Part shown: piece by piece, positions 18,768-28,055 of the stretch
How positions within the stretch are numbered: the stretch's first letter is position 1
Layout: each line of letters starts with the position of its first letter
Assembly: GCA_934320895.1 (NCBI GenBank)
Contig: CAKRFY010000003.1
Span: forward strand, 102,383 to 166,382
Origin: an uncultured Lachnospiraceae bacterium
Lineage (GTDB): Bacteria; Bacillota; Clostridia; Lachnospirales; Lachnospiraceae
Length of the DNA stretch: 64,000 bases
Direction of reading: 5' to 3'
The notes under the pieces: model-generated
The model's input: only the letters and a program-made list of their open reading frames with translations
Told to the model about the DNA's origin: nothing
Databases searched by the model: none
Program-made: the position numbers and the translations under genes

Positions 18768-18790
18768 ATTGTTGGATTTAGATTTTTAAT
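18763..18790 (+). promoter_or_regulatory. Candidate ylbF promoter with -35 supplied by the repeat
   Basis: TTGACA (18763-18768) at the repeat end, 16-base spacer, TTTAAT (18785-18790). The arrangement suggests the repeat can donate a promoter element. Confidence 0.45.
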
Positions 18791-18817
18791 TTTAGCTGTA
18801 GGGAGGAAAAAGGTTTT

Positions 18818-19159
18818 ATGAAAGAAATTGATGATGCCTTAAATACATTGATAGATATAATAAAAGCGACAAAAGAGTATAATCAGTATCAGACACTTTT
18901 AAAAAAAGTGAAAAATGAACCAGAACTATATGGAAGAATATGTGATTATAGAAGAAAAAGTCTTGCCCTGCAGCTTTCTGATAATGAAAATTTTATTCAG
19001 GAAAATAACAATCTCCAGAATGAGTTTGCTGATTTGCTTAACATAGGTCTTTCAAATGAATATTTTGCAGCTGAGCATCAGTATTGTGTTATGATAAGAA
19101 AGATTCAGGAATGTTATTTAGAAGAAATTGGTATAGAGACTGATTTCCTGGAGGGATAG
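18818..19159 (+). CDS. YlbF-family regulator
   Basis: 113 residues, all-helical, matching the YlbF/YmcA family: KATKEYNQYQ near the start, a central LYGRICDYRRKSLALQ helix and a C-terminal amphipathic helix. In Bacillus, YlbF, YmcA and YaaT form a complex that affects RNase Y-dependent mRNA maturation, competence and sporulation. Location just after RNase J fits an RNA-decay role. AGGAGG precedes the ATG. It ends 3 bases before the next gene. Confidence 0.82.
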   Translation: MKEIDDALNTLIDIIKATKEYNQYQTLLKKVKNEPELYGRICDYRRKSLALQLSDNENFIQENNNLQNEFADLLNIGLSNEYFAAEHQYCVMIRKIQECYLEEIGIETDFLEG

Positions 19160-19162
19160 GAT

Positions 19163-19552
19163 ATGGGCAGATCCCAGAATTCAGGACAGGCATTAAATTT
19201 TTTGCGTAGAGGAATATTATTTCTTGTCGATGTTCTGATAGTTATTTTGTTTTGTTTTATGATATTTCAGGCATGCAAGATGTGTTATGATCTTTGTTAT
19301 GAGATTTATGGCCCAGTCGTGGCTGAAAAAGCACCTGGAACGGATATACAGTTTTCGGTTGATAAAAATGAATCTATGTACAAGGTTGCAGAAGGTTTGT
19401 ATTATCATGGTTTGATTGTAAATCAGTATTCGTTTTATGTGAGGACATTACTTATGGATCGGGATGAGGTAAAGTTAAAACCTGGAAATTATGTATTAAA
19501 CACAAGTATGGATTACGAAGAGATACTTGATATGCTTACTAAAAGCGATTGA
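19163..19552 (+). CDS. MltG-like membrane stub without catalytic domain
   Basis: 129 residues. One N-terminal membrane anchor (about residues 20-45) is followed by a ~70-residue extracellular segment, FSVDKNESMYKVAEGLYYHGLIVN to LKPGNYVLNTSMDYEEILDML, which resembles the LysM-like first domain of the endolytic transglycosylase MltG/YceG. The catalytic domain is absent and no sequence downstream restores it. It lies where B. subtilis yrrL (mltG) lies, upstream of the yrrM homologue. It may be a true short paralogue or a reduced MltG. Confidence 0.7.
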   Translation: MGRSQNSGQALNFLRRGILFLVDVLIVILFCFMIFQACKMCYDLCYEIYGPVVAEKAPGTDIQFSVDKNESMYKVAEGLYYHGLIVNQYSFYVRTLLMDRDEVKLKPGNYVLNTSMDYEEILDMLTKSD

Positions 19553-19569
19553 AAAGAGAGGTAAATGTT

Positions 19570-20238
19570 TTGATCATTGATGAGAGATTATCAATATATA
19601 TTGATTCAATATCGTGGAACATACCGGAATATTTAAAAGAAGTTGAAAAAGCTGCACTTGCAGATGAGGTACCTATAATCAGGCGTCCGATGCAGTCGTT
19701 GATATCATTTCTTTTAACAGTAAAAAAACCGAAGGCAGTATTAGAAATAGGTACTGCAGTCGGTTTTTCAAGTATGTTGATGAGTGAATATGTATCAGCT
19801 GGCACTATTATAGATACAATAGAGAAAGTTCCGATAAGAATTGAATGTGCCAAAGAAAATTTTGCAAAATATGATAAAACCGAGAGGATAAACCTTCTTG
19901 AAGGGGATGCGGCAGATGTTTTAAGAAAATTGGCGACTGAGGGAAAAAGATATGATTTTATCTTTATGGATGCAGCTAAGGGGCAGTATCTTAATTTCCT
20001 GGAGCCGGTTCTTGATATGCTTACTGATAATGGTCTGCTTGTGACTGATAATGTACTTCAGGATGGAGATATCATTCAGTCAAGATATGCAATTACAAAG
20101 CGTGATAGAACAATTCATGGCAGAATGAGAGAATACTTATATTTTCTGACACATTCTGAAAGATTTAAGACAGTAGTACTGCCTGTGGGTGATGGGGCGG
20201 CATTATCACAGGTGGTTTCAGAATATAAGAGGGATTAA
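19570..20238 (+). CDS. trmR: SAM-dependent O-methyltransferase, probable TrmR
   Basis: About 222 residues, class I methyltransferase of the COMT-like family. SAM motif I is VLEIGTAVGFSS, followed by IDTIEK, the FIFMDAAKGQY motif and TDNVLQDG. The B. subtilis homologue YrrM (TrmR) methylates 5-hydroxyuridine at wobble U34 to mo5U. The next gene encodes a U32 protein of the kind needed to make that hydroxyuridine, which supports the assignment. Start chosen at TTG 19570, eight bases after AGAGAGG. Confidence 0.82.
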   Translation: MIIDERLSIYIDSISWNIPEYLKEVEKAALADEVPIIRRPMQSLISFLLTVKKPKAVLEIGTAVGFSSMLMSEYVSAGTIIDTIEKVPIRIECAKENFAKYDKTERINLLEGDAADVLRKLATEGKRYDFIFMDAAKGQYLNFLEPVLDMLTDNGLLVTDNVLQDGDIIQSRYAITKRDRTIHGRMREYLYFLTHSERFKTVVLPVGDGAALSQVVSEYKRD

Positions 20239-20314
20239 TTTTAAAGAAAGGAAAAGCTATTCAGATAAAATAAGTGCGTGAATGCATTTGTATATGTTTT
20301 AGCAGGAGAAAAAT

Positions 20315-21556
20315 ATGTTAGCGAATGGAAAACCGGAACTGCTTGTACCAGCAAGCAGTCTTGATGTTTTAAAAGTTGCCGTTATGTATGGTGCAGATGC
20401 TGTATATATCGGCGGAGAATTATATGGTCTTAGAGCAAAGGCAAAGAACTTTTCAAATGATGATATAAAAAAGGGAATAGAGTTTGCACATAAATATGGA
20501 AAGAGAGTATTTATAACAGCAAATATAACGGCACACAACAGAGACCTTCAGGGTGTTAGAAAATATTTTGAAGAATTAAAAGAAATCAAACCTGATGCAC
20601 TTATTATTTCTGACCCGGGAGTATTTACAATAGCAAAAGAGGTATGTCCTGAAATTGAGATTCATATCAGTACACAGGCAAATAATGTAAATTATGCGAC
20701 ATATCTTTTCTGGCAGAAACAGGGTGCAAAGAGAGTTGTTTCTGCAAGAGAGCTTTCAGTAGCGGAAATTAAAGATATAAGAGCAAATATTCCTGACGAT
20801 CTTGAGATAGAGACATTTGTTCATGGTGCAATGTGTATTTCTTATTCTGGAAGATGCCTTTTAAGTAATTATTTTACCGGCAGAGATGCAAATCTTGGTG
20901 CATGTACACATCCATGCAGATGGAAATATCATATTGTAGAGGAGAGCAGACCTGGTGAATATCTTCCTATTGAAGAGAACGAGAGAGGAACATATATCTT
21001 CAACTCTAAAGATTTATGTATGATAGAGCATATACCTGACCTTGTAGATGCAGGAATTGACAGTTTTAAGATTGAGGGACGAATGAAAACTGCTCTTTAT
21101 GTCGCTGATGTGGCAAGAACATATCGTCAGGCAATTGATGATTATTTTGAGTCACCAGAGCTTTATGAGTCAAAGAAAGACTATTATATGGAAGAGATTT
21201 CAAAGTGTACTTACAGACAGTTCACAACGGGATTTTTCTATGGGCCTACTACACATGAAACTCAGATATATGATAATAACACATATGTTAGAGGATATGT
21301 ATTTTTAGGAATTATCAGAGAAGTTGACGAAGATGGATATGCACTTATAGAACAGAAAAATAAGTTCTGTGTGGGTGATGAGATTGAGATAATGAAACCA
21401 TCTGGAGAAAATGTAATGGTTAAAGTGCTTGACATGAAAAATGAAAAGGGCGAGAAAGTAGAAAGCTGTCCTCATCCGGGAGAGCTTGTAAGGATACTTC
21501 TGAGTGAAAAACCTGAGATTATGAATCTTATCAGAGTTAAAGAGGAAAGTAAATAA
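20315..21556 (+). CDS. Peptidase U32-family protein, probable TrhP-type tRNA hydroxylation factor
   Basis: 413 residues. TIM-barrel start GADAVYIGGELYGLRAKAKNF, the U32 signature FVHGAMCISYSGRCLLSNY, a Cys-rich stretch (GACTHPCRW) and DSFKIEGRMK. U32 proteins of the YrrN/YrrO/TrhP group form 5-hydroxyuridine at tRNA position 34 using prephenate-derived chemistry, while others were named collagenases. With a TrmR homologue directly upstream, tRNA wobble modification is the better reading. Only one U32 gene is present, where B. subtilis has two. Confidence 0.85.
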   Translation: MLANGKPELLVPASSLDVLKVAVMYGADAVYIGGELYGLRAKAKNFSNDDIKKGIEFAHKYGKRVFITANITAHNRDLQGVRKYFEELKEIKPDALIISDPGVFTIAKEVCPEIEIHISTQANNVNYATYLFWQKQGAKRVVSARELSVAEIKDIRANIPDDLEIETFVHGAMCISYSGRCLLSNYFTGRDANLGACTHPCRWKYHIVEESRPGEYLPIEENERGTYIFNSKDLCMIEHIPDLVDAGIDSFKIEGRMKTALYVADVARTYRQAIDDYFESPELYESKKDYYMEEISKCTYRQFTTGFFYGPTTHETQIYDNNTYVRGYVFLGIIREVDEDGYALIEQKNKFCVGDEIEIMKPSGENVMVKVLDMKNEKGEKVESCPHPGELVRILLSEKPEIMNLIRVKEESK

Positions 21557-21741
21557 TTTTAGTCTTATATTTAAGATTAAAAGTCTTTATACCTAAGATT
21601 TAATATAAAATATTTTGAATTATTGGTGTAGCATAGCAGGATATATAAGGATAAAATAATATTTAGAGAAGTACCTGCACAAAACAGATATGTGCAGAAA
21701 AATAGAGCTGATATAAATGATTTTTAGCAATGGAGGTTTTA

Positions 21742-23199
21742 ATGACAGTACAGGAAAAATATTTAAAGATTGTTGATGAAGTAATAGAAAAAGGTCCTTA
21801 TAAGCCTGATTGGGTTTCTTTATCTGAGTATGAAGCACCAAAGTGGTTTAGAGATGCGAAGTTTGGTATATTTATCCACTGGGGACTTTTTAGTGTTCCT
21901 GCTTTTAATAATGAGTGGTATTCAAGAAATATGTATATTCAGGATATGGAGGAGTGGAAACATCACAGAGAGACATATGGTGAGCATACAAAGTTTGGAT
22001 ATAAAGATTTTATACCGATGTTCACAGCACCAAAGTTTGAGCCTAAAGAGTGGGTAAAACTCTTTAAAAAAGCAGGGGCAAAGTATGTTATGCCTGTTGC
22101 TGAGCATCATGATGGATTTCAAATGTATGACAGTGAGATAAGTGAGTGGACAAGTGTAAAAAAAGCTATGAAAAGGGATGTGCTTGGAGAACTTAAGAAG
22201 GCGATACAGGATGAAGGTCTTGTATTTTGTGAGTCAAACCACCGTGTTGAGCATGCTTTCTTTATGGGACATGGTTGTGAGTTTGATAGTGATATAAAAC
22301 AGCCTATGAAACTAGGTGATTTTTATTGGCCTGCAATGCATGAACCTGACAATCAGGATCTATTCAGCCCGGCGCCTCCGAAAGAATTTCTTGAGGACTG
22401 GCTTGCGAGAAACTGTGAACTTGTCGAAAAATATAAACCATCAATGGTATATTTTGACTGGTGGATACAGCATGATTCGGTAAAGGAGTATTTAAAGAAA
22501 TTTGCGGCATATTATTATAATCGGGCAGAAGAGTGGGGAATGAAAGTAGCTATTTCATACAAGCATGATGCTATGATGCTCGGAACAGGAATACTTGATA
22601 TGGAGAGAGGCCATTTCTCAGAAGCAAAACCATTTTACTGGCAGGCTGATACATCGATGGCGTTTAATTCATGGTGTTATACAGAGCAGAACAGATTTAA
22701 AAAATCGAGTGATATTCTTCAGGATCTTGTTGATATTGTAAGCAAGAATGGCTGCCTTTTACTTAATGTTGGACCTAAAGCTGATGGAACTATCTGTGAT
22801 GAGGAGATAAATATCATGGAAGAAATCGGAGAATGGATGGATATAAATGGTGAGGCTATATACGGAACACATCCATGGCGAGTTCAGGAAGAGGGAAGTA
22901 CCGAAGTTGTAGAGGGAATGTTCTCAGAGGAGGGAAGAAAAGATTTTACATCAGAGGATATAAGGTTTACATGTAAGGCAGATTGTATCTACATAATCCC
23001 AATGAAGCAGAATGGTGAGGATATAATAGTTAAGAGCATGGGAGAAAACAGTAAAGATTTCCATGGAATCATTGAAGAGTTTACGGCACTCGGATATGAT
23101 GAGCAGCCTGAGTTTATAAGAGAAGATGACAGGATGATAATAAGAGCACCATTTGTAAAGAGTGATAAACCTGTTGTATACAGAATGAGACTTAAATAA
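21742..23199 (+). CDS. Alpha-L-fucosidase, glycoside hydrolase family 29
   Basis: 485 residues, no signal peptide, so probably cytoplasmic. GH29 hallmarks: WFRDAKFGIFIHWGLFSVPA, EWYSRNMY, EHHDGFQMY and the nucleophile region VYFDWW with Asp239. A C-terminal beta-rich region follows. It removes terminal alpha-fucose from glycans, as expected of a gut bacterium using host or milk oligosaccharides. TGGAGG lies before the chosen ATG. No sugar transporter or regulator adjoins it. A bidirectional terminator follows. Confidence 0.9.
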   Translation: MTVQEKYLKIVDEVIEKGPYKPDWVSLSEYEAPKWFRDAKFGIFIHWGLFSVPAFNNEWYSRNMYIQDMEEWKHHRETYGEHTKFGYKDFIPMFTAPKFEPKEWVKLFKKAGAKYVMPVAEHHDGFQMYDSEISEWTSVKKAMKRDVLGELKKAIQDEGLVFCESNHRVEHAFFMGHGCEFDSDIKQPMKLGDFYWPAMHEPDNQDLFSPAPPKEFLEDWLARNCELVEKYKPSMVYFDWWIQHDSVKEYLKKFAAYYYNRAEEWGMKVAISYKHDAMMLGTGILDMERGHFSEAKPFYWQADTSMAFNSWCYTEQNRFKKSSDILQDLVDIVSKNGCLLLNVGPKADGTICDEEINIMEEIGEWMDINGEAIYGTHPWRVQEEGSTEVVEGMFSEEGRKDFTSEDIRFTCKADCIYIIPMKQNGEDIIVKSMGENSKDFHGIIEEFTALGYDEQPEFIREDDRMIIRAPFVKSDKPVVYRMRLK

Positions 23200-23221
23200 T
23201 ATAATGTATAATGAAAGAGAA

Positions 23222-23258
23222 AGAGGGACATCAGTAAAATGATGTCCCTCTAATTTAA
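23222..23258. terminator. Bidirectional terminator between converging genes
   Basis: A perfect 12-bp stem (23222-23233 with 23240-23251) with a 6-base loop. T-rich sequence follows on both sides. It separates the fucosidase and the cold-shock gene. Confidence 0.75.
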
Positions 23259-23372
23259 TTTAACGTCTCATTATAATCTTGTCAAAAAATCAAAAAATAT
23301 TAAAATAAATTATGTTTATCTATAAAAATAAGAATGAATCCATGCTTCGATTATAATAAATGTAAAGATAGA

Positions 23373-23573
23373 TTAACCAATCTTTACAACATTTGAAGCC
23401 TGTGGTCCTTTTTCTCCGTTAACAACGTCAAATTCCACTTCTTCACCTTCATCAAGAACTTTGAAACCATCCATCTGAAGTGCTGAATAATGTACGAATA
23501 CATCTTTACCTGTCTCGTCTGAAATGAAACCAAAACCCTTTTTAGCGTTAAACCACTTAACTGTACCCTTCAT
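23373..23573 (-). CDS. csp: Cold-shock domain protein
   Basis: 66 residues with both RNA-binding motifs: KGFGFIS (RNP1) and VFVHYSA (RNP2), in the usual CspA/CspB frame [13 protein letters not shown]. It binds single-stranded RNA and acts as an RNA chaperone. AGGAGG precedes the ATG. The leader is about 85 bases long and contains a small ATGCC/GGCAT hairpin, in line with post-transcriptional control typical of csp genes. Confidence 0.96.
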   Translation of the reverse strand: MKGTVKWFNAKKGFGFISDETGKDVFVHYSALQMDGFKVLDEGEEVEFDVVNGEKGPQASNVVKIG

Positions 23574-23666
23574 TGTACTGCCTCCTAAAACTTTAAAAAA
23601 TATTTATGCCAGAAATGGCATGCCGTGTGGCTGTCAGGTGATTACTTTTATCCACTGACACAATTA

Positions 23667-23695
23667 AATCTATCATATAAAGTGATGGGTGTCAA
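23667..23695 (-). promoter_or_regulatory. Promoter of the cold-shock gene
   Basis: On the minus strand, a perfect TTGACA (23690-23695), 17-base spacer and TAGATT (23667-23672). This gives an untranslated leader of about 85 bases. Confidence 0.65.
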
Positions 23696-23722
23696 CGCAT
23701 TTTTGCGGTACAACAGCTTATT

Positions 23723-25558
23723 TTATGACTCATTTGCTATAGTATCAGCGAGTTCTTCAAGGTACATCCATCTGTCCATTTTATAGTCAAGTTTTTGTTG
23801 AAGTTCATCTTTCATGGCAGATAATTCACCGAGTTTTACAAAATCATTTGCTGCTTTTAACATTGCATTATCGGTGTCTTCTATTTTTTGCTCAAGTTCA
23901 GCTATATCCGATTCGATAGTTTCAAATTCTTTTTCTTCTTTGTAAGACATTTTTTTCTTTTTTATCTGTCCGTCTTTCCAGTTATCTTTTGTAACTTTAG
24001 GCTTATCAGAGGAAGTTTTGGAATTTTCATTTTCGGATATATCTGATATACCAGCATCGGTAACATCAAGTTTATGGTGTGTGTGATCTAGGTAGTCTGT
24101 ATAACCACCTTCATACTGGTTTATCGTACCATTTTCAAAACAGAATATTCTAGATACAACTCTGTCAAGAAAATAGCGGTCGTGGGAAACTGTTATCACA
24201 ATGCCGTCAAAGGAGTCAAGATAATCTTCAAGTCTTGTGAGTGTAGCGATATCAAGGTCATTCGTAGGCTCATCAAGTATAAGTATATTTGGTGCTTCCA
24301 TAAGTATTCTTAAAAGATAAAGACGTCTTTTTTCACCGCCTGAAAGTTTTCCGACAACAGAGTATTGTTGATCTGGTGGAAATAAAAATCTTTCAAGCAT
24401 TACAGAAGCCGAAACAGTACCATCTTTGGTATGGATAAATTCGCCACCTTCCCTTACATAATCTATAACTCTTAGGGATTCATCCATAGCCTCATTTTCC
24501 TGCGAAAAATAGCCGATTTTTACAGTCTGTCCAATCGTGACTGAGCCGGAATCGGGCTTAAGTTTGCCGGTTATTATATTCATTAAGGTAGATTTACCAC
24601 AGCCATTTGGACCGATGATACCAACTCTGTCATTTTTTAAAAAGAAATATGTAAAATTTTTAATAACAGGAATGCCATCAAATGATTTTGAGATGTCATC
24701 AAGCTCTATCGTTGTTTTTCCAAGTCTTGATGATGCTGAGCTTATTTCTATGGTGCTGTCGGTAACTGGTGCTTTCGCATCACGAAGATTTTCGTATCGT
24801 TGGATATGTGCTTTCTGTTTTGTAGAACGTGCTCTTGCACCACGCATCATCCATGCAATTTCAGTTCGAAGCAGACTTTGTCTTTTTCTTTCAGTTGCAT
24901 TTGCGATTTCTTCTCTCTGCGCTTTTCTTTCAAGGAATCCGAGATAATTGCAGTCATAACTGTAAAGTTTTCCTTTGTCTATTTCTACAATACGGTTTAC
25001 GACACTGTCAAGAAAATATCTGTCATGTGTGATCATTATAAGAGCACCACGATATTTTTTTAGATAATCTTCAAGCCATTCATTCATGGCACTGTCGAGG
25101 TGGTTTGTAGGCTCATCAAGAATAAGTATGTCAGCAGGAGTAAGCAGTGTCCGTATAAGGGCGATTCGTTTGCGCTGACCTCCTGAAAGTTCATTTATAG
25201 GTTGTTCATGATTTTTAAAACCAAGTTTGTTCATCATATTTTTAGCCTGAGGTTCATAATTTACCGGAGAATCAGAGATATCTTTTTTTAATGGAAGAGC
25301 TGCTTCAAGTGCAGAAATATTTTCAGAAAATTCAGGCTTCTGTGAAAGATATCCTATCCTTAAATTTCTGCCCATGATTATTTTGCCGCTGTCAGGTTCG
25401 ATTATTCCGGCAAGAATTTTTAATAAAGTTGATTTTCCTGTTCCATTTATTCCGATAATACCGACTTTTTCATTTTCGTTTAGACTAAATGAAGTGTCAT
25501 CGAGCAAAAGTCTTTCGGTATATGAATGGGTAAGATGTTCTGCTGTAATTAGATTCAT
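23723..25558 (-). CDS. ABC-F family ATPase (Uup-like)
   Basis: 611 residues, soluble, two ABC domains. Walker A GINGTGKST (residues 36-44), signature LSGGQ and Walker B LILDEPTNHLD in the first; GPNGCGKST, LSGGE and LILDEPTNDLD in the second. The linker between them is Arg/Lys-rich, and the C terminus (from about 535) is a charged coiled coil as in Uup. No membrane segments are present. ABC-F proteins act on ribosomes; Uup-like members are also linked to DNA and junction binding. Antibiotic-resistance ABC-F types cannot be excluded, but the C-terminal coil favours the housekeeping Uup type. Confidence 0.88.
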   Translation of the reverse strand: MNLITAEHLTHSYTERLLLDDTSFSLNENEKVGIIGINGTGKSTLLKILAGIIEPDSGKIIMGRNLRIGYLSQKPEFSENISALEAALPLKKDISDSPVNYEPQAKNMMNKLGFKNHEQPINELSGGQRKRIALIRTLLTPADILILDEPTNHLDSAMNEWLEDYLKKYRGALIMITHDRYFLDSVVNRIVEIDKGKLYSYDCNYLGFLERKAQREEIANATERKRQSLLRTEIAWMMRGARARSTKQKAHIQRYENLRDAKAPVTDSTIEISSASSRLGKTTIELDDISKSFDGIPVIKNFTYFFLKNDRVGIIGPNGCGKSTLMNIITGKLKPDSGSVTIGQTVKIGYFSQENEAMDESLRVIDYVREGGEFIHTKDGTVSASVMLERFLFPPDQQYSVVGKLSGGEKRRLYLLRILMEAPNILILDEPTNDLDIATLTRLEDYLDSFDGIVITVSHDRYFLDRVVSRIFCFENGTINQYEGGYTDYLDHTHHKLDVTDAGISDISENENSKTSSDKPKVTKDNWKDGQIKKKKMSYKEEKEFETIESDIAELEQKIEDTDNAMLKAANDFVKLGELSAMKDELQQKLDYKMDRWMYLEELADTIANES

Positions 25559-25703
25559 AAAAATCTCCTCTTTTCTAGATATATAATATGCACCCTTTGT
25601 TGTTGCAAAGCGACATTTTATAAGTTATAATTATAATTAGGTGTGAATAAGTATAGCCTATTACAAAAGGCAAAGCAACCATTATTTTTGGAGGCGTACA
25701 GTT

Positions 25704-26129
25704 ATGGATAAAAAGGGTTTGGCGTATAAGCGTCATGTAAATTATTATGAAACTGATCAGATGGGGATCGTACATCACTCAAATTATATCAGATTTTTTG
25801 AAGAGGCAAGGATAGATTTTCTTGATAAGATCGGTCTAAATTATAAAAAGATTGAAGATATGGGTCTGATAATGCCAGTTCTTGGTGTTGAGTGCAGGTA
25901 TATCAAGCCGCTTCATTTTGGTGAACCTTTTACTGTGAATTCAAGGCTGACTAAGTACAATGGTATGAAGATTTTTGTAGGATATGAGATTTTTAATATG
26001 GCTGGTGAACTTGTTACGACAGGGAGCAGCGAGCACTGTTTACTTGATAAGGAATTGAAGCCAGTGAACATAAAAAGAAAGTATCCAGATATATATAACA
26101 GATTAAAAGAATTAGTTGAAGATGAATAA
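25704..26129 (+). CDS. Acyl-CoA thioesterase, YbgC/FcbC type
   Basis: 141 residues, hot-dog fold. The 4-hydroxybenzoyl-CoA thioesterase motif YETDQMGIVHHSNYIRFFEEAR holds the catalytic Asp18. It hydrolyses acyl-CoA or acyl-ACP; the substrate is not readable. GGAGG lies about 8 bases before the ATG. It diverges from the ABC-F gene across a 145-base AT-rich promoter region, and the sulfotransferase-like gene begins 31 bases after its stop. Confidence 0.88.
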   Translation: MDKKGLAYKRHVNYYETDQMGIVHHSNYIRFFEEARIDFLDKIGLNYKKIEDMGLIMPVLGVECRYIKPLHFGEPFTVNSRLTKYNGMKIFVGYEIFNMAGELVTTGSSEHCLLDKELKPVNIKRKYPDIYNRLKELVEDE

Positions 26130-26160
26130 AAAGATTATTTTCAAGGAAACGAGGATAGAA

Positions 26161-27966
26161 ATGAAGAAAAAACTGATGACTATATTGATCACAAGTGTTA
26201 TGATGCTTGCGGCAATGGGTGTATTTGTATGGAAGATGAGTGGAATTTCAGACAAGTTAAGTGGCGAGGACAAAGCTAAGATTGAAGAAGAAAAAGATCT
26301 TCTTGAAAATCAGAAGGGTAAAGCTATAGATAGTGTTAATCAGATTGATATAAAAAATCTGTATCTTTCAGGTAAAAGAAAAAATGTTGTTACCATAAAT
26401 TATAAATCTCCTAAGGAGGTTTATGATCAGTCAAAGTCTGCGCATGCAGAGGAAACGCTTACAGATATAAAGAAAAAAGTAAAAAAATATACACCGGAAG
26501 ATGCATTATGGGCGTACAATCCATATGGAACAAACTATTGTTCTATGTATGTATATTTTAATACAGATGGCAACTGTTATTGCAAATATACAATATCAGT
26601 TAAAGATAGAAAGATTCCTGACTTTACAAGGACTTTGATAGCAGGCGGCTCAAGAAATGTTACATCAGAGCATGAGTATCAGCTTATAGGACTTGTACCC
26701 GGAATGAAAAATTACATAACATTACAGCTGTACAACAAAAAAGACCAGTTATCAGACAAGATAGTATACAGTGTAGATATACCAAAAAGCGGAACAGGTA
26801 TGCAGACAAGTATCTCTTCAGTAAATGGAAGAAGCAGACAGGAGATAAGTAATGGTCTTTATACTGTTTTTTACAAAGGAAAAACAGTAAACAAAAAGGT
26901 TATGAAAACTGTTACTAAAAAGAAAGGTAAGAATGTTAAAAAGAAGATTAACAAAAAGGTTAAGAACTATGCTATTGCCATGTATGATAATTCAGGGGTG
27001 TTAAGAAGTGAGATACCGCTTGATGGACATATGGCAAAAAATATGCAGACCATATATGACAGTGTATTTTATCCATGTGCACAGGATAAGATTGCAAGGG
27101 TAAATAATCTTGGACAGGTTACTAAAGTCTATAAGATAAATGGCTATAAGCAGGACGGAGAATTTTCATATGATGGTTTTGGAAACATTTATTTTATAGC
27201 TACTGCACTTGGAAAAAAGGCTACAAGAAACAGCAAGATAATGAGCCTTGAACTGGAGTCGGGAAAGGTGAGTACCGCACTTGATTTTGACTCATTTATT
27301 TCAGAAATGTATAAAAAATCAGGGAAAAAAGCAAACTGGATAGATATAAATTCTGTTCAGGTATGTGGAACAAACAAGCTTATAGTGAGTTCGAAATCAT
27401 TATCAAGTATTTTTAAGGTAAGTAATGTAGGAAGTCTTTTGCCTAAACTTGATTATATAATTGCTGATAAAGATATATGGAAGAAATGCAGTGTACTTAA
27501 GAAGAATGTGTTGAAAAAATATTCTAAAAAAGGAGGAGCAGAGGCAACGAAGAACTCTGACAACAGTATAGAGTCAATTCTTAATGAGGGAAAGAAAAAG
27601 CCTGATCCATTTAGGTCACAGTATGGTCAGAATGCGGTTACAAGTAACTCATTGGGGACTATTATAACAATGTTGAACAATAATTCAGGAAAGTATGCCA
27701 AAAAATCAAATAACAAGTCATATTACTATCAGTTTAAAGTAAATGAATCTGCGAAAAATTATCGTGTGTCTGCCAAAAAAGCTTTTGAAAAGACATCAGA
27801 TAATGGTAATATAACTAAGGATGGAAATATGTATATATATTGTTGCAGTGATAAAAATAAATTTATGGAAACAGATGCGACAGGAAAGCTTATAAAGAGT
27901 TTTAGAACGGAAAATGGAATTTACAGAGTCTATAAAAATGACTGGAAGAATTTCTGGTTTTATTAG
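26161..27966 (+). CDS. Arylsulfotransferase (AssT)-like exported protein lacking catalytic histidines
   Basis: 601 residues with an N-terminal membrane anchor or signal (about 5-25). The N domain, NPYGTNYCSMYVYFNT then EHEYQLIGLVPGMKNYITL, and later segments follow the layout of Lachnospiraceae aryl-sulfate sulfotransferases. In those the core motif is DW.HINS and a later one is GQH. Here the matching places read NWIDINS (Asp395) and YGQNAV (Asn491). A Lys-rich insert of about 25 residues lies near 245-270. It is probably an extracellular propeller protein without sulfotransferase activity, perhaps binding phenolics or sulfates. The start was chosen by GAGGA 6 bases upstream of 26161. Confidence 0.6.
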   Translation: MKKKLMTILITSVMMLAAMGVFVWKMSGISDKLSGEDKAKIEEEKDLLENQKGKAIDSVNQIDIKNLYLSGKRKNVVTINYKSPKEVYDQSKSAHAEETLTDIKKKVKKYTPEDALWAYNPYGTNYCSMYVYFNTDGNCYCKYTISVKDRKIPDFTRTLIAGGSRNVTSEHEYQLIGLVPGMKNYITLQLYNKKDQLSDKIVYSVDIPKSGTGMQTSISSVNGRSRQEISNGLYTVFYKGKTVNKKVMKTVTKKKGKNVKKKINKKVKNYAIAMYDNSGVLRSEIPLDGHMAKNMQTIYDSVFYPCAQDKIARVNNLGQVTKVYKINGYKQDGEFSYDGFGNIYFIATALGKKATRNSKIMSLELESGKVSTALDFDSFISEMYKKSGKKANWIDINSVQVCGTNKLIVSSKSLSSIFKVSNVGSLLPKLDYIIADKDIWKKCSVLKKNVLKKYSKKGGAEATKNSDNSIESILNEGKKKPDPFRSQYGQNAVTSNSLGTIITMLNNNSGKYAKKSNNKSYYYQFKVNESAKNYRVSAKKAFEKTSDNGNITKDGNMYIYCCSDKNKFMETDATGKLIKSFRTENGIYRVYKNDWKNFWFY

Positions 27967-27978
27967 GTGGCAAAATCG

Positions 27979-28007
27979 TTGACCTGCTAAATTAAAAGTT
28001 GTATAAT
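27979..28007 (+). promoter_or_regulatory. Strong promoter for the transaldolase gene
   Basis: TTGACC (27979-27984), exactly 17 bases, TATAAT (28002-28007). The resulting leader of about 125 bases contains repeat copy 5. Confidence 0.8.
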
Positions 28008-28055
28008 CACATTAACAGAGTTATTTAGAATTTTGCATAATATTTTACTGTTTAA

